From the NCBI RefSeq assembly GCF_013760845.1, contig NZ_JACDUU010000005.1, positions 62,001 to 126,000 of the forward strand: a stretch of DNA of 64,000 bases, given 5' to 3'. The stretch's first letter is position 1. The number at the start of each line of letters is the position of its first letter. A program made the position numbers and the translations under genes. Shown here piece by piece: positions 41,097-49,445 of this stretch. Origin of the DNA: [Anoxybacillus] calidus (GTDB lineage: Bacteria > Bacillota > Bacilli > Bacillales > Anoxybacillaceae). The notes under the pieces were generated by a model that worked only from the letters and a program-made list of their open reading frames with translations, did no database searches and had not been told where the DNA came from.

Positions 41097-41927
41097 ATGA
41101 AAAAGTTTCCTTTGTTAATAACAGCTATTTTCTTGAGCTTCTCGTTATTGTTAACTGCATGTGGAAATAACGCAACTCAAGAAGAAGCGAAGAAAGAAAA
41201 TACAACAGCGAAAGAAGAAACAACCGATTTACTGGCGAAAGTGAAAAAAGAGGGAGAATTGCGTATCGGTACGGAAGGCACATATCCTCCGTTTACGTTC
41301 CATGATAAAAACGGCGAGTTAACAGGATTTGATGTGGAAATCGCGAAGGAAGTGGCAAAGCGTCTTGGCGTGAAGCCGGTATTTATGGAAACACAATGGG
41401 ATGCGATGTTTGCTGGTTTAGATGCGAAACGCTTTGATATGATTGCGAACCAAGTCGGTATTCGTCCTGACCGTCAAGAAAAATATGATTTTTCCATTCC
41501 GTATACGACATCAGCTGCTGTTTTAGTGGTGCATAAAGATAATAAGAAAGTTTCTAAGTTTGAACATATTAAAGGATTGAAATCTGCGCAATCGATGACA
41601 AGCAACTATGCGGATTTAGCACGTTCATACGGAGCAGAAATCGTTGGTGTAGATGGGTTTAACCAGGCAATTGAGTTGTTACGCTCTAAGCGCGTAGATG
41701 CAACCATTAACGACAAACTATCTGTACTTGATTTCTTAAAACAAAAACCGAATGCACCAATTAAAATTGTTGCCACTCATAAAGATGCTTCCCAAAGCGG
41801 TTTGATGTTCCGCAAAGGCAGCGATACGTTAGTTGCTGAAGTCAACAAAGTGCTGAAAGAAATGATGAAAGACGGCACATATCAAAAAATCTCTGAGAAA
41901 TGGTTTGGTCAAGATGTATCTAAATAA
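41097..41927 (+). CDS. tcyA: Amino-acid ABC transporter binding lipoprotein (TcyA-like)
   Basis: From the ATG at 41097 (GGGGGTT upstream) the protein has 276 residues. A type II signal peptide ([19 protein letters not shown]) ends in the lipobox LLTAC, followed by a charged linker. The family 3 solute-binding fold begins [37 protein letters not shown], with [17 protein letters not shown]. It captures an amino acid, probably cystine by the similarity to TcyA, outside the membrane. It leads a complete importer with the permease and ATPase encoded next. Confidence 0.9.
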   Translation: MKKFPLLITAIFLSFSLLLTACGNNATQEEAKKENTTAKEETTDLLAKVKKEGELRIGTEGTYPPFTFHDKNGELTGFDVEIAKEVAKRLGVKPVFMETQWDAMFAGLDAKRFDMIANQVGIRPDRQEKYDFSIPYTTSAAVLVVHKDNKKVSKFEHIKGLKSAQSMTSNYADLARSYGAEIVGVDGFNQAIELLRSKRVDATINDKLSVLDFLKQKPNAPIKIVATHKDASQSGLMFRKGSDTLVAEVNKVLKEMMKDGTYQKISEKWFGQDVSK

Positions 41928-42615
41928 TGTATGGATGGATTCTGAACGTTTAGAAAGGTTAATCACAATTGCGCAAAGTTCCCTTCTCCCTTTGGTGAAG
42001 GGGGCTTTGTTTTACACCATTCCACTTACTCTTATCACATTTTCCATTGGTTTAGTATTGGCGATTTTGACAGCATTGGCGCGTCTATCGAACGTCAAAC
42101 TGTTACAAATAATCGCGAGAGTATATGTATCAGCGATTCGTGGTACACCGCTGTTAGTGCAATTATTTATTATTTTTTACGGGCTGCCGAGTGTTGGAAT
42201 TACGATTGACCCATTTCCAGCCGCGGTGATTGGCTTTTCACTAAATGTCGGCGCCTATGCATCAGAAATTATTCGTTCGGCGATTTTATCGATTCCGAAA
42301 GGACAATGGGAAGCGGCGTATTCCTTGGGTATGAGTTATACGCAAGCGTTAAAGCGCATTATTTTTCCTCAGGCTGCTCGTGTATCTGTACCGCCGCTAT
42401 CCAACACGTTTATTAGCTTAGTAAAGGATACGTCTTTAGCTTCAGTTATTCTCGTTTCCGAAATGTTTCGTAAAGCCCAGGAAATTGCTTCGATGAACTA
42501 TGAGGTTTTATTGATTTATACTGAGGCGGCCCTTATCTATTGGGTGATTTGTTTTCTACTCTCGATTCTTCAGGATGGAATTGAACGTCGTTTAAACCGC
42601 TATATTGTGCGCTAA
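41914..42615 (+). CDS. tcyB: Amino-acid ABC transporter permease (TcyB-like)
   Basis: From the ATG at 41914, inside the end of tcyA, the protein has 233 residues; a TTG at 41905 is an alternative. About five helices are present, with the family blocks [23 protein letters not shown] and the coupling loop [31 protein letters not shown]. It forms a homodimeric channel with TcyA and TcyC. Cystine is the likely substrate because of gene order and length, but a related polar amino acid is not excluded. Confidence 0.9.
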   Translation: MYLNNVWMDSERLERLITIAQSSLLPLVKGALFYTIPLTLITFSIGLVLAILTALARLSNVKLLQIIARVYVSAIRGTPLLVQLFIIFYGLPSVGITIDPFPAAVIGFSLNVGAYASEIIRSAILSIPKGQWEAAYSLGMSYTQALKRIIFPQAARVSVPPLSNTFISLVKDTSLASVILVSEMFRKAQEIASMNYEVLLIYTEAALIYWVICFLLSILQDGIERRLNRYIVR

Positions 42616-42635
42616 ATCATAAGGAGATAAGGAAA

Positions 42636-43370
42636 ATGATTTCTGTTCAAGGATTATATAAATCGTTCGGTGACTTAGAGGTTTTAAAAGGCATTGATTT
42701 ACAAATCGATAAAGGCAAGGTAGTCGTGATCATCGGCCCATCCGGTTCCGGAAAAACGACGTTGCTTCGTTGTTTAAATGTATTAGAGACACCGACAAAA
42801 GGAATCATAACGATTGGCGATAAGACATTGGATTTTTCAAAAAAGATTACAAAACAAGAAATCAGTGCATTTCGCCGTTTAACGGGAATGGTTTTTCAAA
42901 GCTATAATTTATTCCCGCATATGACGGCATTAGAAAATGTCATGGAAGGGCCGGTAACGGTTAAAGGTGAAACAAAGGAAAAAGCGAGAAAAAAAGCGGA
43001 AGAGTTATTAGCAAAAGTGGGCTTGGCTGACAAGGTCAACCTTTACCCATTCCAGCTCTCAGGCGGTCAGCAGCAACGCGTTGGCATTGCAAGAGCGCTG
43101 GCCATGGAGCCTGAAGTCATGTTGTTTGATGAACCAACATCCGCATTAGACCCTGAATTAGTTGGTGAAGTATTAAAAGTAATGAAAGATCTCGCCAATG
43201 AGGGAATGACCATGGTCGTTGTTACCCATGAAATGCGTTTTGCCAAAGAAGTGGCGGATGAAGTGATTTTTATGGATCAAGGCGTCATTGTCGAGCGAGG
43301 CAGTCCTGAAAAAATCTTTACAGCTCCAATACATGAACGGACAAAGCAGTTCCTTCAGCTTATTCAGTAA
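42636..43370 (+). CDS. tcyC: Amino-acid ABC transporter ATPase (TcyC-like)
   Basis: This 244-residue ATPase has Walker [11 protein letters not shown]-loop [16 protein letters not shown], signature [15 protein letters not shown], Walker [15 protein letters not shown] and the H-loop [14 protein letters not shown], all typical of polar amino-acid importers. AAGGAGATAAGGAAA precedes the ATG. It is the last gene of the tcyABC-like operon, with a strong terminator 5 bp after the stop. Confidence 0.92.
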   Translation: MISVQGLYKSFGDLEVLKGIDLQIDKGKVVVIIGPSGSGKTTLLRCLNVLETPTKGIITIGDKTLDFSKKITKQEISAFRRLTGMVFQSYNLFPHMTALENVMEGPVTVKGETKEKARKKAEELLAKVGLADKVNLYPFQLSGGQQQRVGIARALAMEPEVMLFDEPTSALDPELVGEVLKVMKDLANEGMTMVVVTHEMRFAKEVADEVIFMDQGVIVERGSPEKIFTAPIHERTKQFLQLIQ

Positions 43371-43374
43371 AAAT

Positions 43375-43405
43375 AAAGCCCCAAGCGTAACGCTTGGGGC
43401 TTTAG
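43375..43405. terminator. Bidirectional terminator
   Basis: AAAGCCCCAAGCG (43375-43387) pairs with CGCTTGGGGCTTT (43391-43403), a perfect 13-bp stem with a 3-base loop, between tcyC and the convergent SASP gene. Confidence 0.9.
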
Positions 43406-43434
43406 CCATTTATATGAAGTTGTCAAGCTTTAAA

Positions 43435-43638
43435 TTAAAATCGGCCGCCGCCAAGTTGTTGTTGAGCCATAGCAACTAGGCGTTTTGTAATTTCTCCACC
43501 TACAGAACCGTTAGCGCGTGAAGTTGTGTCAGCACCAAGGTTTACACCAAATTCTTGAGCGATTTCGTATTTCATTTGATCAATTGCTTGTTGCGCGCCA
43601 GCAACTAATAATTGGTTACTGTTGTTGTTTTGAGCCAT
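43435..43638 (-). CDS. Alpha/beta-type small acid-soluble spore protein
   Basis: The protein has 67 residues. Family landmarks are [24 protein letters not shown] with the GPR protease site in YEIAQEF, then [30 protein letters not shown]. It coats and protects spore DNA in the forespore. GAGGAGATGATTCAAC precedes the ATG. The leader carries a tRNA-like structure and a sigma-G-like promoter. It stands where B. subtilis sspB stands relative to the yhe genes, here separated from them by a TnpB-type gene and msmX. Confidence 0.95.
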   Translation of the reverse strand: MAQNNNSNQLLVAGAQQAIDQMKYEIAQEFGVNLGADTTSRANGSVGGEITKRLVAMAQQQLGGGRF

Positions 43639-43667
43639 GTTGAATCATCTCCTCATTGAAGTTTTAA

Positions 43668-43736
43668 TGGCTGGGTTAGCTGGATTTGCACCAGCAACGC
43701 GTGAGAGTATCACGCTGCCAAGCTTGGCTTAACCCA
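43668..43736 (-). ncRNA. tRNA-like element ending in CCA, in the SASP leader
   Basis: On the minus strand these 69 bases fold as a small cloverleaf: acceptor TGGGTTA / TAACCCA (7 bp, perfect), D-arm GCC / GGC, anticodon stem GCGTG / CACGC with loop ATACTCT, and T-stem GCTGG / CCAGC with loop TGCAAAT. Discriminator G and an encoded CCA follow. Departures from real tRNAs are the T-loop (TG instead of TT), a six-base D-loop without GG, and an anticodon loop lacking the usual purine at position 37. It is therefore tRNA-like rather than a decoding tRNA. It ends 30 bp before the SASP start codon. Confidence 0.7.
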
Positions 43737-43762
43737 TCGATGTTGTTTGCTGATGTTACTAC

Positions 43763-43791
43763 TATTTTGAGGAGTTTTTAAATTATTATTC
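43763..43791 (-). promoter_or_regulatory. Sigma-G-like promoter of the SASP gene
   Basis: On the minus strand GAATA (43787-43791) fits the -35 consensus. CAAAATA (43763-43769), 17 bp later, fits the -10 consensus CATnnTA with one mismatch. Transcription would start near 43755, so the tRNA-like element would be at the 5' end of the mRNA. Confidence 0.5.
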
Positions 43792-43804
43792 TTTATGATG
43801 TTGT

Positions 43805-44090
43805 GGTAATTTTTTCATCTTTTTGGTGGCTACATGTTTTTTCATACATTAGGGAATATGTAGAAGTGTGGAGAATTTTCGTGCAGGAGGTATAACCAGT
43901 TCATTTCAAATCTACAAAAATGTGTGAAATTATATAAATATCTCTTGTTTTTTGCCTGAATTTATGGATTTCGACTATCTTCTGAACCTTCCCCCTAGGT
44001 CATGCTGAGAAAATGATAACTCCCTTTCCTCATGTAAAAAGGAAATGAAGAAGATTTGGCGAATATATGTTCTGAAGAATCCAAACATAG
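43805..44090. other. Intergenic region before the TnpB-related gene
   Basis: About 285 bp, AT-rich, with no gene on either strand. It should contain the left end of the mobile element. Small hairpins such as TTTCC / GGAAA near 44025-44050 are visible, but I cannot fix an element boundary or a target motif. Confidence 0.4.
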
Positions 44091-44105
44091 GGGGACGGCA
44101 AGGGG

Positions 44106-45674
44106 ATGAAAACGGTTCGGGTCATGAAAATCGTTTCCGAGCATGAAACACAACTTCACTCATTAGACGAGTTGATGCGTGTCTTTTGTTCAGCCAAGCG
44201 ATATGCGTTTAACCGTTTGCTGGAGGGAAGGAACGCCGAAGACATCATCAAGCACCTTCCGCACCAATTCCCGCTCAACAAACGGTATGCCGAAGATGCG
44301 GTGTTGTTGGCACAATCGCTGATTTCTTCTCAACGCGAGTTACTTCCAATGCGGTTGGAGGATGTGCAAGCGAAAATCGAAAAAACAGCGAAGAAAATGG
44401 ATGAATACCAACATGGACGAAAAACACCGAAGAACGTCGATGTAAGAACTTGTCTCAACGGATTGCACCAACGGTTAGAAAAGCTCAAAGCAAAAGAAGC
44501 AGAGCTAAAGCACCATCTGGAACATGGAACGATTCCGAGTGTGATTTTTGGCGGAAAACAAAACTTTTATAAGCGTCTAAAAGGAAGCATCACGAACGAA
44601 GAATGGAAAGACGTACGTTCGAATCAGTTGTACGCGAGGGGCGATAAAAGCAAAAAAGGAAATTTAAATATTCGCCTAGGGTATGACGACCACACGAATC
44701 AATGGTATGTAGAAATCGCCAACCCGCTGGAACAACCAAATGGGAAACACGCTCCTCGCTTGAGGTTTTCGGTCTATGTTCCCGAAAAATATGAACCGGA
44801 AATCATCGATGTGATCATGAGTGAGCAGGTGGGAGTGAATCCAAAAGGGAAGCCCATCATCGAATATCGACCGTACACCGTTGAAATCAAACGAAAGAAC
44901 GGCGAATATTACATCCATCTTAGCTATGAAGAGGAGGTATATGGAAGGGAAATCGCCTATGATGAACCGATTCAAGGGGAACGAATCGCTGGGATAGACA
45001 TCAATATCGACCGTATCGCCGTGAGCATCGTTTCTAAACAAGGAAACTATGTCCAATCAAAGGTATTTTATTGCCATGAGCTCGAATATGTACGAGCGAA
45101 TAAACGAAACAACCTCATCGGTGAAACGGTACGCGATGTATATGATTGGCTGCTTCAAGAAAACGTGGGCGCCGTGGTCATCGAAAACATCCAACTAAGA
45201 CAACAACATGATACGGACAAACGATTCAATCGCTTCACGCACAACTTTAAAAAGAAAAAGCTGACGGAAACGATCCTTCGTCGGGGAATGCGGCTTGGTT
45301 TTCGCATCAAAAAAGTGAACCCTGCCTATACCAGTGTCATTGGTCGTTTCAAGTATATGAAAAAATACGGTTTATCCGTCCATGAAAGTGCCGCTTTTGT
45401 GATTGGTAGACGAGGATTAGGATATCATGAACGGTTGCCAAAAGAACTCATTGACACCATCAAAACAAAAGTGAAACGCCATTTGATTGCCGTGTTAGGG
45501 TCAATGGAAGAATCCTATAAGCAATCAAAAAGCGGAACGAAACAACGACAATATCTAGGTATGATGTTGAAAAAGATAGAGAACTTCAAAGAGGAACATG
45601 AATGGTCATTATGGAACCTATTGCATAAATGTTGTTGGCTGAACCAGTATCAAATTCAACTGAAGGAGGTGTAG
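44106..45674 (+). CDS. TnpB-related protein (IS605 OrfB family), zinc-ribbon-less
   Basis: This 522-residue protein starts after AAGGGG. The RuvC-like core is present: GIDINIDRIAVSIV with D298, VVIENIQL with E360, and KYGLSVHESAAFVIGRRG where E427 stands at the place of the third catalytic aspartate. The treble-clef or zinc-ribbon Cys4 insert of ordinary TnpB is absent, with no cysteine between E360 and E427. The N-terminal 290 residues include a coiled-coil-like Lys/Glu-rich section (about 90-145). TnpB proteins are RNA-guided nucleases of IS200/IS605 elements. No tnpA is nearby. A strongly structured RNA follows at once. Activity of the DEE-type site is uncertain. Confidence 0.85.
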   Translation: MKTVRVMKIVSEHETQLHSLDELMRVFCSAKRYAFNRLLEGRNAEDIIKHLPHQFPLNKRYAEDAVLLAQSLISSQRELLPMRLEDVQAKIEKTAKKMDEYQHGRKTPKNVDVRTCLNGLHQRLEKLKAKEAELKHHLEHGTIPSVIFGGKQNFYKRLKGSITNEEWKDVRSNQLYARGDKSKKGNLNIRLGYDDHTNQWYVEIANPLEQPNGKHAPRLRFSVYVPEKYEPEIIDVIMSEQVGVNPKGKPIIEYRPYTVEIKRKNGEYYIHLSYEEEVYGREIAYDEPIQGERIAGIDINIDRIAVSIVSKQGNYVQSKVFYCHELEYVRANKRNNLIGETVRDVYDWLLQENVGAVVIENIQLRQQHDTDKRFNRFTHNFKKKKLTETILRRGMRLGFRIKKVNPAYTSVIGRFKYMKKYGLSVHESAAFVIGRRGLGYHERLPKELIDTIKTKVKRHLIAVLGSMEESYKQSKSGTKQRQYLGMMLKKIENFKEEHEWSLWNLLHKCCWLNQYQIQLKEV

Positions 45675-45675
45675 A

Positions 45676-45893
45676 CCTGGTTACTAAAATCGTTGTCGTG
45701 TACTGACCGATGGAAGGAATGGTGCACGACAGATGCCGTCGCTAACAGCGAGCCACGGGCTGTCTTTCACAGGAGGTGAATGACAAGGGGATTCCCTTCC
45801 CGATGGAACTCGGTGAGAATCCGAGCGGCAAGCGATGTTTCCTGGTTCCATCGCGTTTTGTAGATGTTTATAGATTTTAGCTTAGTAACCAGG
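45676..45893 (+). ncRNA. Structured RNA region 3' of the TnpB-related gene (candidate omegaRNA)
   Basis: The region begins 1 base after the stop codon and is closed by CCTGGTTACTAA (45676-45687) with TTAGTAACCAGG (45882-45893). A neighbouring AAATC / GATTT pair extends this across a bulge. Inside are GTCGTGTAC / GTGCACGAC, GACAG / CTGTC enclosing CGCT / AGCG, AAGGG / CCCTT, and CGATGGAAC / GTTCCATCG enclosing CTCGG / CCGAG. There is no long reading frame. Position and compact folding fit a TnpB guide-RNA scaffold ending at the element's right end, but this is inference. Confidence 0.65.
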
Positions 45894-45905
45894 TATAAGC
45901 ATACG

Positions 45906-46148
45906 ATGAACATTTGCCCGCTTTGTAATGGCTTCCGAGAGCTTCTATTATATTGTGAGAATTGCGGCGGAAAATTAGAAGATAAGGGGAAAATGATGGA
46001 CTATTTCGGTGCTTATAGTCCATATATGGAAATTGACCTCATGAAGCGCATAGACGGTTATCCTTCTACATTAAGTCGGCATGAATGCGCTCACCTTTTT
46101 TACTGTCTGCATTGCGGTAACGAGCAAACACAATTTATTAAAGAATAA
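45906..46148 (+). CDS. Small zinc-ribbon protein
   Basis: From the ATG at 45906 the protein has 80 residues. Three cysteine pairs are visible: CPLC and CENC near the N-terminus (NICPLCNGFRELLLYCENCGG) and CLHC at the C-terminus (LFYCLHCGNEQTQF), typical of small zinc-ribbon proteins. No good Shine-Dalgarno precedes the start, and the structured RNA ends 12 bp upstream, so insertion of the element may have removed its original leader. Function unknown. A repeat-family-A copy begins directly after the stop codon. Confidence 0.7.
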   Translation: MNICPLCNGFRELLLYCENCGGKLEDKGKMMDYFGAYSPYMEIDLMKRIDGYPSTLSRHECAHLFYCLHCGNEQTQFIKE

Positions 46149-46257
46149 GAGGCTGACCCAAAAGTAAGTGTCAGACCTCATAACCATAATATATTAGGAC
46201 ATAACAATGGATAAAAACACTATACGTGAGGTCAGAGACTTATGGGTCAGTCCCTTA
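46149..46257 (+). repeat. Repeat family A, full copy (A5)
   Basis: GAGGCTGACCCAAAAGTAAG and TGTCAGACCTCA at the left mirror GTGAGGTCAGAGACTTATGG and GTCAGTCCC at the right, with a central ATATATTAGGACATAACA. It sits between the zinc-ribbon gene and the convergent msmX. Confidence 0.85.
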
Positions 46258-46295
46258 TTGAATATCTATTTAAAAAGGGAGCATAACAACGAGAA

Positions 46296-47411
46296 TTATG
46301 CTTTTTCAGCGTTTGAACGAATGCGCACTTCCGTATCTGCATCGAAGAAGTGAGCTTTATTCATATCTAAAGCAAGTTCAATCGTTTGTCCAGGTTTAAC
46401 TTCTGTACGGGCATTAACACGAGCAACGAATTCTTGACCATCAATTTGTGAATAAATCATTGTTTCAGCGCCCATTAATTCGGCGACTTCAACGTTTGCG
46501 GTAATTTTCGTATTTTTCGATGCTTCGATAAATACTGGTTCGTCACGGAAATCTTCAGGTCGAATACCTAAAATGACTTCTTTGCCGACATAACCTTGCT
46601 CACGAAGCACTTTCATTTTTCCTTCCGGTACAGCAATTGTTACATTGCCAACGACAAACGCTCCGTCTTTTAATGTACCTTTTAGGAAGTTCATCGCTGG
46701 GGAACCGATAAAGCCGCCAACAAAGACGTTTTCCGGTTTTTCATATACTTCTTTCGGTGTTCCGACTTGTTGAATGACACCGTCTTTCATGACAACAAGG
46801 CGGGTCGCCATTGTCATCGCTTCTGTTTGATCGTGTGTTACGTAAATGGTTGTTGTTCCTAAACGTTGATGCAATTTGGCGATTTCTGAGCGCATTTGCA
46901 CGCGAAGTTTTGCATCAAGGTTAGAGAGCGGTTCGTCCATTAAGAATACTTTTGCGTCGCGAACAATCGCACGTCCTAGTGCAACGCGTTGACGCTGACC
47001 ACCAGATAATGCTTTCGGTTTGCGGTCTAAATATTGTTCAAGACCGAGAATGCGGGCTGCTTCGCGAACGCGTCGATCGATTTCGTCTTTTGGAAATTTG
47101 CGCAGCTTTAAACCGAACGCCATATTATCATATACACTCATGTGCGGATAGAGTGCATAGTTTTGAAACACCATCGCAATGTCGCGATCTTTAGGAGCGA
47201 CATCGTTCATGCGTTTTCCATCGATGTATAAATCTCCTTTTGAAATTTCCTCTAATCCAGCAATCATGCGCAGTGTTGTTGATTTACCACAGCCGGATGG
47301 ACCTACCAAGACGATAAACTCTTTATCTTTAATATGTAAGTTAAAATCCTTTACTGCTGTTACGTTATTATCATAAATTTTATAAATGTGCTCGAGACGG
47401 AGTTCAGCCAT
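46296..47411 (-). CDS. msmX: Multi-sugar ABC transporter ATPase MsmX
   Basis: This 371-residue MalK/UgpC-family ATPase has Walker A GPSGCGKST, FQNYALYPHMSVYDNMAFGL, LSGGQRQRVALGRAI and Walker B VFLMDEPLSNLDAKLR. The C-terminal OBD regulatory domain (about 235-371) begins GFIGSPAMNFL and has GIRPEDF. In B. subtilis MsmX alone energises several oligosaccharide importers, so a free-standing gene without permeases, as here, is normal. AGGGGGAGGAATAAAA precedes the ATG. It could serve maltodextrin or isomalto-oligosaccharide uptake that feeds the glucosidase at 26270. Confidence 0.93.
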   Translation of the reverse strand: MAELRLEHIYKIYDNNVTAVKDFNLHIKDKEFIVLVGPSGCGKSTTLRMIAGLEEISKGDLYIDGKRMNDVAPKDRDIAMVFQNYALYPHMSVYDNMAFGLKLRKFPKDEIDRRVREAARILGLEQYLDRKPKALSGGQRQRVALGRAIVRDAKVFLMDEPLSNLDAKLRVQMRSEIAKLHQRLGTTTIYVTHDQTEAMTMATRLVVMKDGVIQQVGTPKEVYEKPENVFVGGFIGSPAMNFLKGTLKDGAFVVGNVTIAVPEGKMKVLREQGYVGKEVILGIRPEDFRDEPVFIEASKNTKITANVEVAELMGAETMIYSQIDGQEFVARVNARTEVKPGQTIELALDMNKAHFFDADTEVRIRSNAEKA

Positions 47412-47513
47412 TTTTATTCCTCCCCCTATGATAACGATTTCATTTGCTTTTAGAGTACTAAAAATACCATCTTCCGTAAATGTGCAACCTGCACAAAAAA
47501 GAGAGGAGGATTT

Positions 47514-48440
47514 TTAGGCATCCTGCCGGTTTTCGTTATTAAGATGGTGGTAGGCCAACATGGCTAAATACGTTGTAACAGCTCCTTTAAAATGTTTAAT
47601 ATCAATCCCAGTCCGTTCGCTAAATTTTTCGATTCGATATTGCAGGCTATTGCGGTGTATATAAAGCTTTTTCGCTGCCAATGAGACGTTTAAGTTACAT
47701 TCGAAAAACGTTTTAATCGTATGGAAAAGCTCAGCATCTTCTTTGATTGAATCGATGAAGTGAATGGCATGTTGCAGTTCTTTGTTGTTTATACCACTTT
47801 TTATTAGCAAAAGGGGAAAAACATCTTCAATCGTCAATATGTTTTGTTTGGATATATGAGCCATCGCAAGCTGAAAATATTGCTTTTCGATCATGTAATA
47901 TTGACGCAGTGTTTCTGAGAAAGGATATACTTGTCCGACAAAGATCCGAAGATTAATATATAAATCACTTGATAACGTATCAATAAATTCCGCAAAAGAG
48001 ACGATTTCACGCTCTCCTTCTTTCTTTTCCTCAATGATGACTCCTTGATGAGCGTTTTCCCAAATAATGATGGGATTAGACGGAAGCAATTCTTTGACAC
48101 CTTCACAAAAATCTTCTCTATGAACGGTTGTTTGTTTGAGATGGAATTGAATAAAGCGATAGAAGGGAGCGTGACTGTGCTGCAAATCGATTTGTTTCAT
48201 ATTGCCGTGTATTAAAAAATTATACCAAATGAATTCTTGCTTGTTTGCGAATGGTTGGTTTTGCGGTATAGGAGTAAGAAAGATGGATAATAACTGTTTT
48301 TCCTGCTCTGTAAGATGGCGTTTTAAAATTCCCAGTTGTTCTCCACTGTTTGTATAAAACCACTCGTAGTCATTCGGATTGGAGATAGACTTATCCGTTG
48401 TCATCGCTTCTTTATAATGGGCTTTTAATTGTTCGAGCAT
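47514..48440 (-). CDS. PucR/CdaR-type helix-turn-helix regulator
   Basis: The protein has 308 residues. The C-terminal 60 form the PucR-type helix-turn-helix: TFFECNLNVSLAAKKLYIHRNSLQYRIEKFSERTGIDI. The N-terminal 240 residues are a poorly conserved sensor region (GGDEF-like or CdaR-like) without recognised ligand residues. AAGGAAATGTGCG precedes the ATG. It is directly upstream of msmX (102 bp gap), so it may regulate carbohydrate uptake, but a promoter for msmX lies in the gap and co-transcription is uncertain. Confidence 0.8.
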   Translation of the reverse strand: MLEQLKAHYKEAMTTDKSISNPNDYEWFYTNSGEQLGILKRHLTEQEKQLLSIFLTPIPQNQPFANKQEFIWYNFLIHGNMKQIDLQHSHAPFYRFIQFHLKQTTVHREDFCEGVKELLPSNPIIIWENAHQGVIIEEKKEGEREIVSFAEFIDTLSSDLYINLRIFVGQVYPFSETLRQYYMIEKQYFQLAMAHISKQNILTIEDVFPLLLIKSGINNKELQHAIHFIDSIKEDAELFHTIKTFFECNLNVSLAAKKLYIHRNSLQYRIEKFSERTGIDIKHFKGAVTTYLAMLAYHHLNNENRQDA

Positions 48441-48487
48441 CGCACATTTCCTTTCTCAAAAATTTTACCTTTATTATACCAGCAGTG

Positions 48488-48592
48488 GAGCTGCCTCAAA
48501 AGCAAAGGGTCAGCCTCTACAACCTTAGATCCTATATCATGTTTGGTCATTACATGATATACGGTAGATGTATGGGCAGACCCTTAGGGAAC
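48488..48592. repeat. Repeat family A, degenerate copy (A6)
   Basis: GAGCTGCCTCAAAAGCAAAG and GGTCAGCCTC at the left, and GGGCAGACCCTTAGGG at the right, retain the outer ends and the spacing, but the stems are partly lost. It lies between the PucR-type gene start and the 62-residue gene end. Confidence 0.55.
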
Positions 48593-48605
48593 ATTCTCAT
48601 TTCTT

Positions 48606-48794
48606 TTAGCTTATTTCATGGGGCGGTTCTTCTTCTACGAAATCATGCGCTTCTTCGATGTTCGTTGCATTGTGGCGCATATGCACCGAACCACCGGACA
48701 TGCCTTCGTTCATCATTCGATCAATGTCCATAAAATATTTGTCGCGGCCTTCATGGCACGAATCGTTGCAATGATTGTTGCGTTTATCATCCAT
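48606..48794 (-). CDS. Small His/Met/Asn-rich protein, unknown
   Basis: The protein has 62 residues, MDDKRNNHCNDSCHEGRDKY onward, with a good AAAAGGGGGGATTTAT ribosome site. It has two cysteines close to histidines (NHCNDSCHEG), a Met/His-rich middle (MDIDRMMNEGMSGGSVHMRH) and an acidic tail. It is hydrophilic with no membrane segment. Composition resembles small spore-coat or metal-binding proteins, but I cannot name a family. It lies between two repeat elements, near the sporulation-linked yhe genes. Confidence 0.6.
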   Translation of the reverse strand: MDDKRNNHCNDSCHEGRDKYFMDIDRMMNEGMSGGSVHMRHNATNIEEAHDFVEEEPPHEIS

Positions 48795-48811
48795 ATAAAT
48801 CCCCCCTTTTT

Positions 48812-48936
48812 TTATCCCGTTCTAATCGTTTGTAATACTCCCACCTCTACAGGTGGGAGATAACGGACGATTAGAACCCGATAAGTTCAACTAACATCAG
48901 TGGGGGATGAAGAAAACCCCCACTGATGAAGTTGCA
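48812..48936. repeat. Repeat family B, copy 1
   Basis: Two adjacent hairpins are present. The first is GTTCTAATCGTTTGT ... ACGGACGATTAGAAC, with CCCACCT / AGGTGGG at its tip. The second is CATCAGTGGGGG / CCCCCACTGATG. The same layout recurs at 59191-59299. Hairpins like CCCACCTCTACAGGTGGGAG are common in IS200/IS605-associated ends, so a non-autonomous relative is possible. Confidence 0.7.
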
Positions 48937-49049
48937 CTTATGTGTAGTTTGTGTGTAAAAAAGATGGGCTAATAGCGGAAAATTTGTCATGTATTGCATG
49001 TTTTTCTCATATAGATGAAGCAGATGGACAAGCATGAGGGGGGAAAAGC

Positions 49050-49445
49050 TTGCTAGCTGTACTGCAAAAAACAATTGACGCAACTTGTTTTTCAATCGAC
49101 TTATATCAATCACTTTTTGACAAAATAAATGATAATGAAAAGCGGAAACAACAGCTGCAACTCTTTTTGAAACATGGACAAAAACAGTATCAATTGTTTC
49201 AGTATCTCCATTTTTTAATGAATGGAGCATCTTATGAACATAAGCCGTGCCACATCGTTCATGATTCACTACATGACTTGATTGATGCGGCACTATTTAA
49301 TGAAATGAAAAAAATAAACGGGTATTATGAACTATTTACAAGTCTTACAGGAACAAAGAAACAGGTAACGATGCAGGCTTTGCAACATTCATTACAGTGT
49401 GCGGAAACATTGCTTGAAATGGTTGAAGAAGTTAATCTTGAATAA
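49050..49445 (+). CDS. Uncharacterised helical protein near the yheCD cluster
   Basis: This 131-residue protein starts at TTG after GAGGGGGGAAAAGC. It appears entirely helical (LQKTIDATCFSIDLYQSLFDKI, LQLFLKHGQKQYQLFQYLHFLM, LHDLIDAALFNEMKKINGYYEL), reminiscent of a four-helix bundle, with scattered His and Glu that could bind metal. It does not match B. subtilis YheE, which occupies this place. It is convergent with the ATP-grasp operon and overlaps the last gene's 3' end by 14 bp. Function unknown. Confidence 0.65.
   Translation: MLAVLQKTIDATCFSIDLYQSLFDKINDNEKRKQQLQLFLKHGQKQYQLFQYLHFLMNGASYEHKPCHIVHDSLHDLIDAALFNEMKKINGYYELFTSLTGTKKQVTMQALQHSLQCAETLLEMVEEVNLE

Noticed and set aside
43668-43736. 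Ordinary decoding tRNA
   Set aside because: The T-loop, D-loop and anticodon loop depart from the invariant positions, so I call it tRNA-like instead.
43794-43800. CATCATA as a sigma-G -10 box for the SASP gene
   Set aside because: It matches the -10 pattern, but no -35 of the right type lies 17 to 18 bp upstream; GAATA-N17-CAAAATA further downstream fits better.
44676-45056. 126-codon minus-strand frame inside the TnpB-related gene
   Set aside because: Antisense to the RuvC domain; no ribosome site or independent promoter.
48871-49293. 140-codon minus-strand frame near the yhe cluster
   Set aside because: It spans a family B repeat and lies opposite the 131-residue gene with a better start; composition fits a mirror frame.
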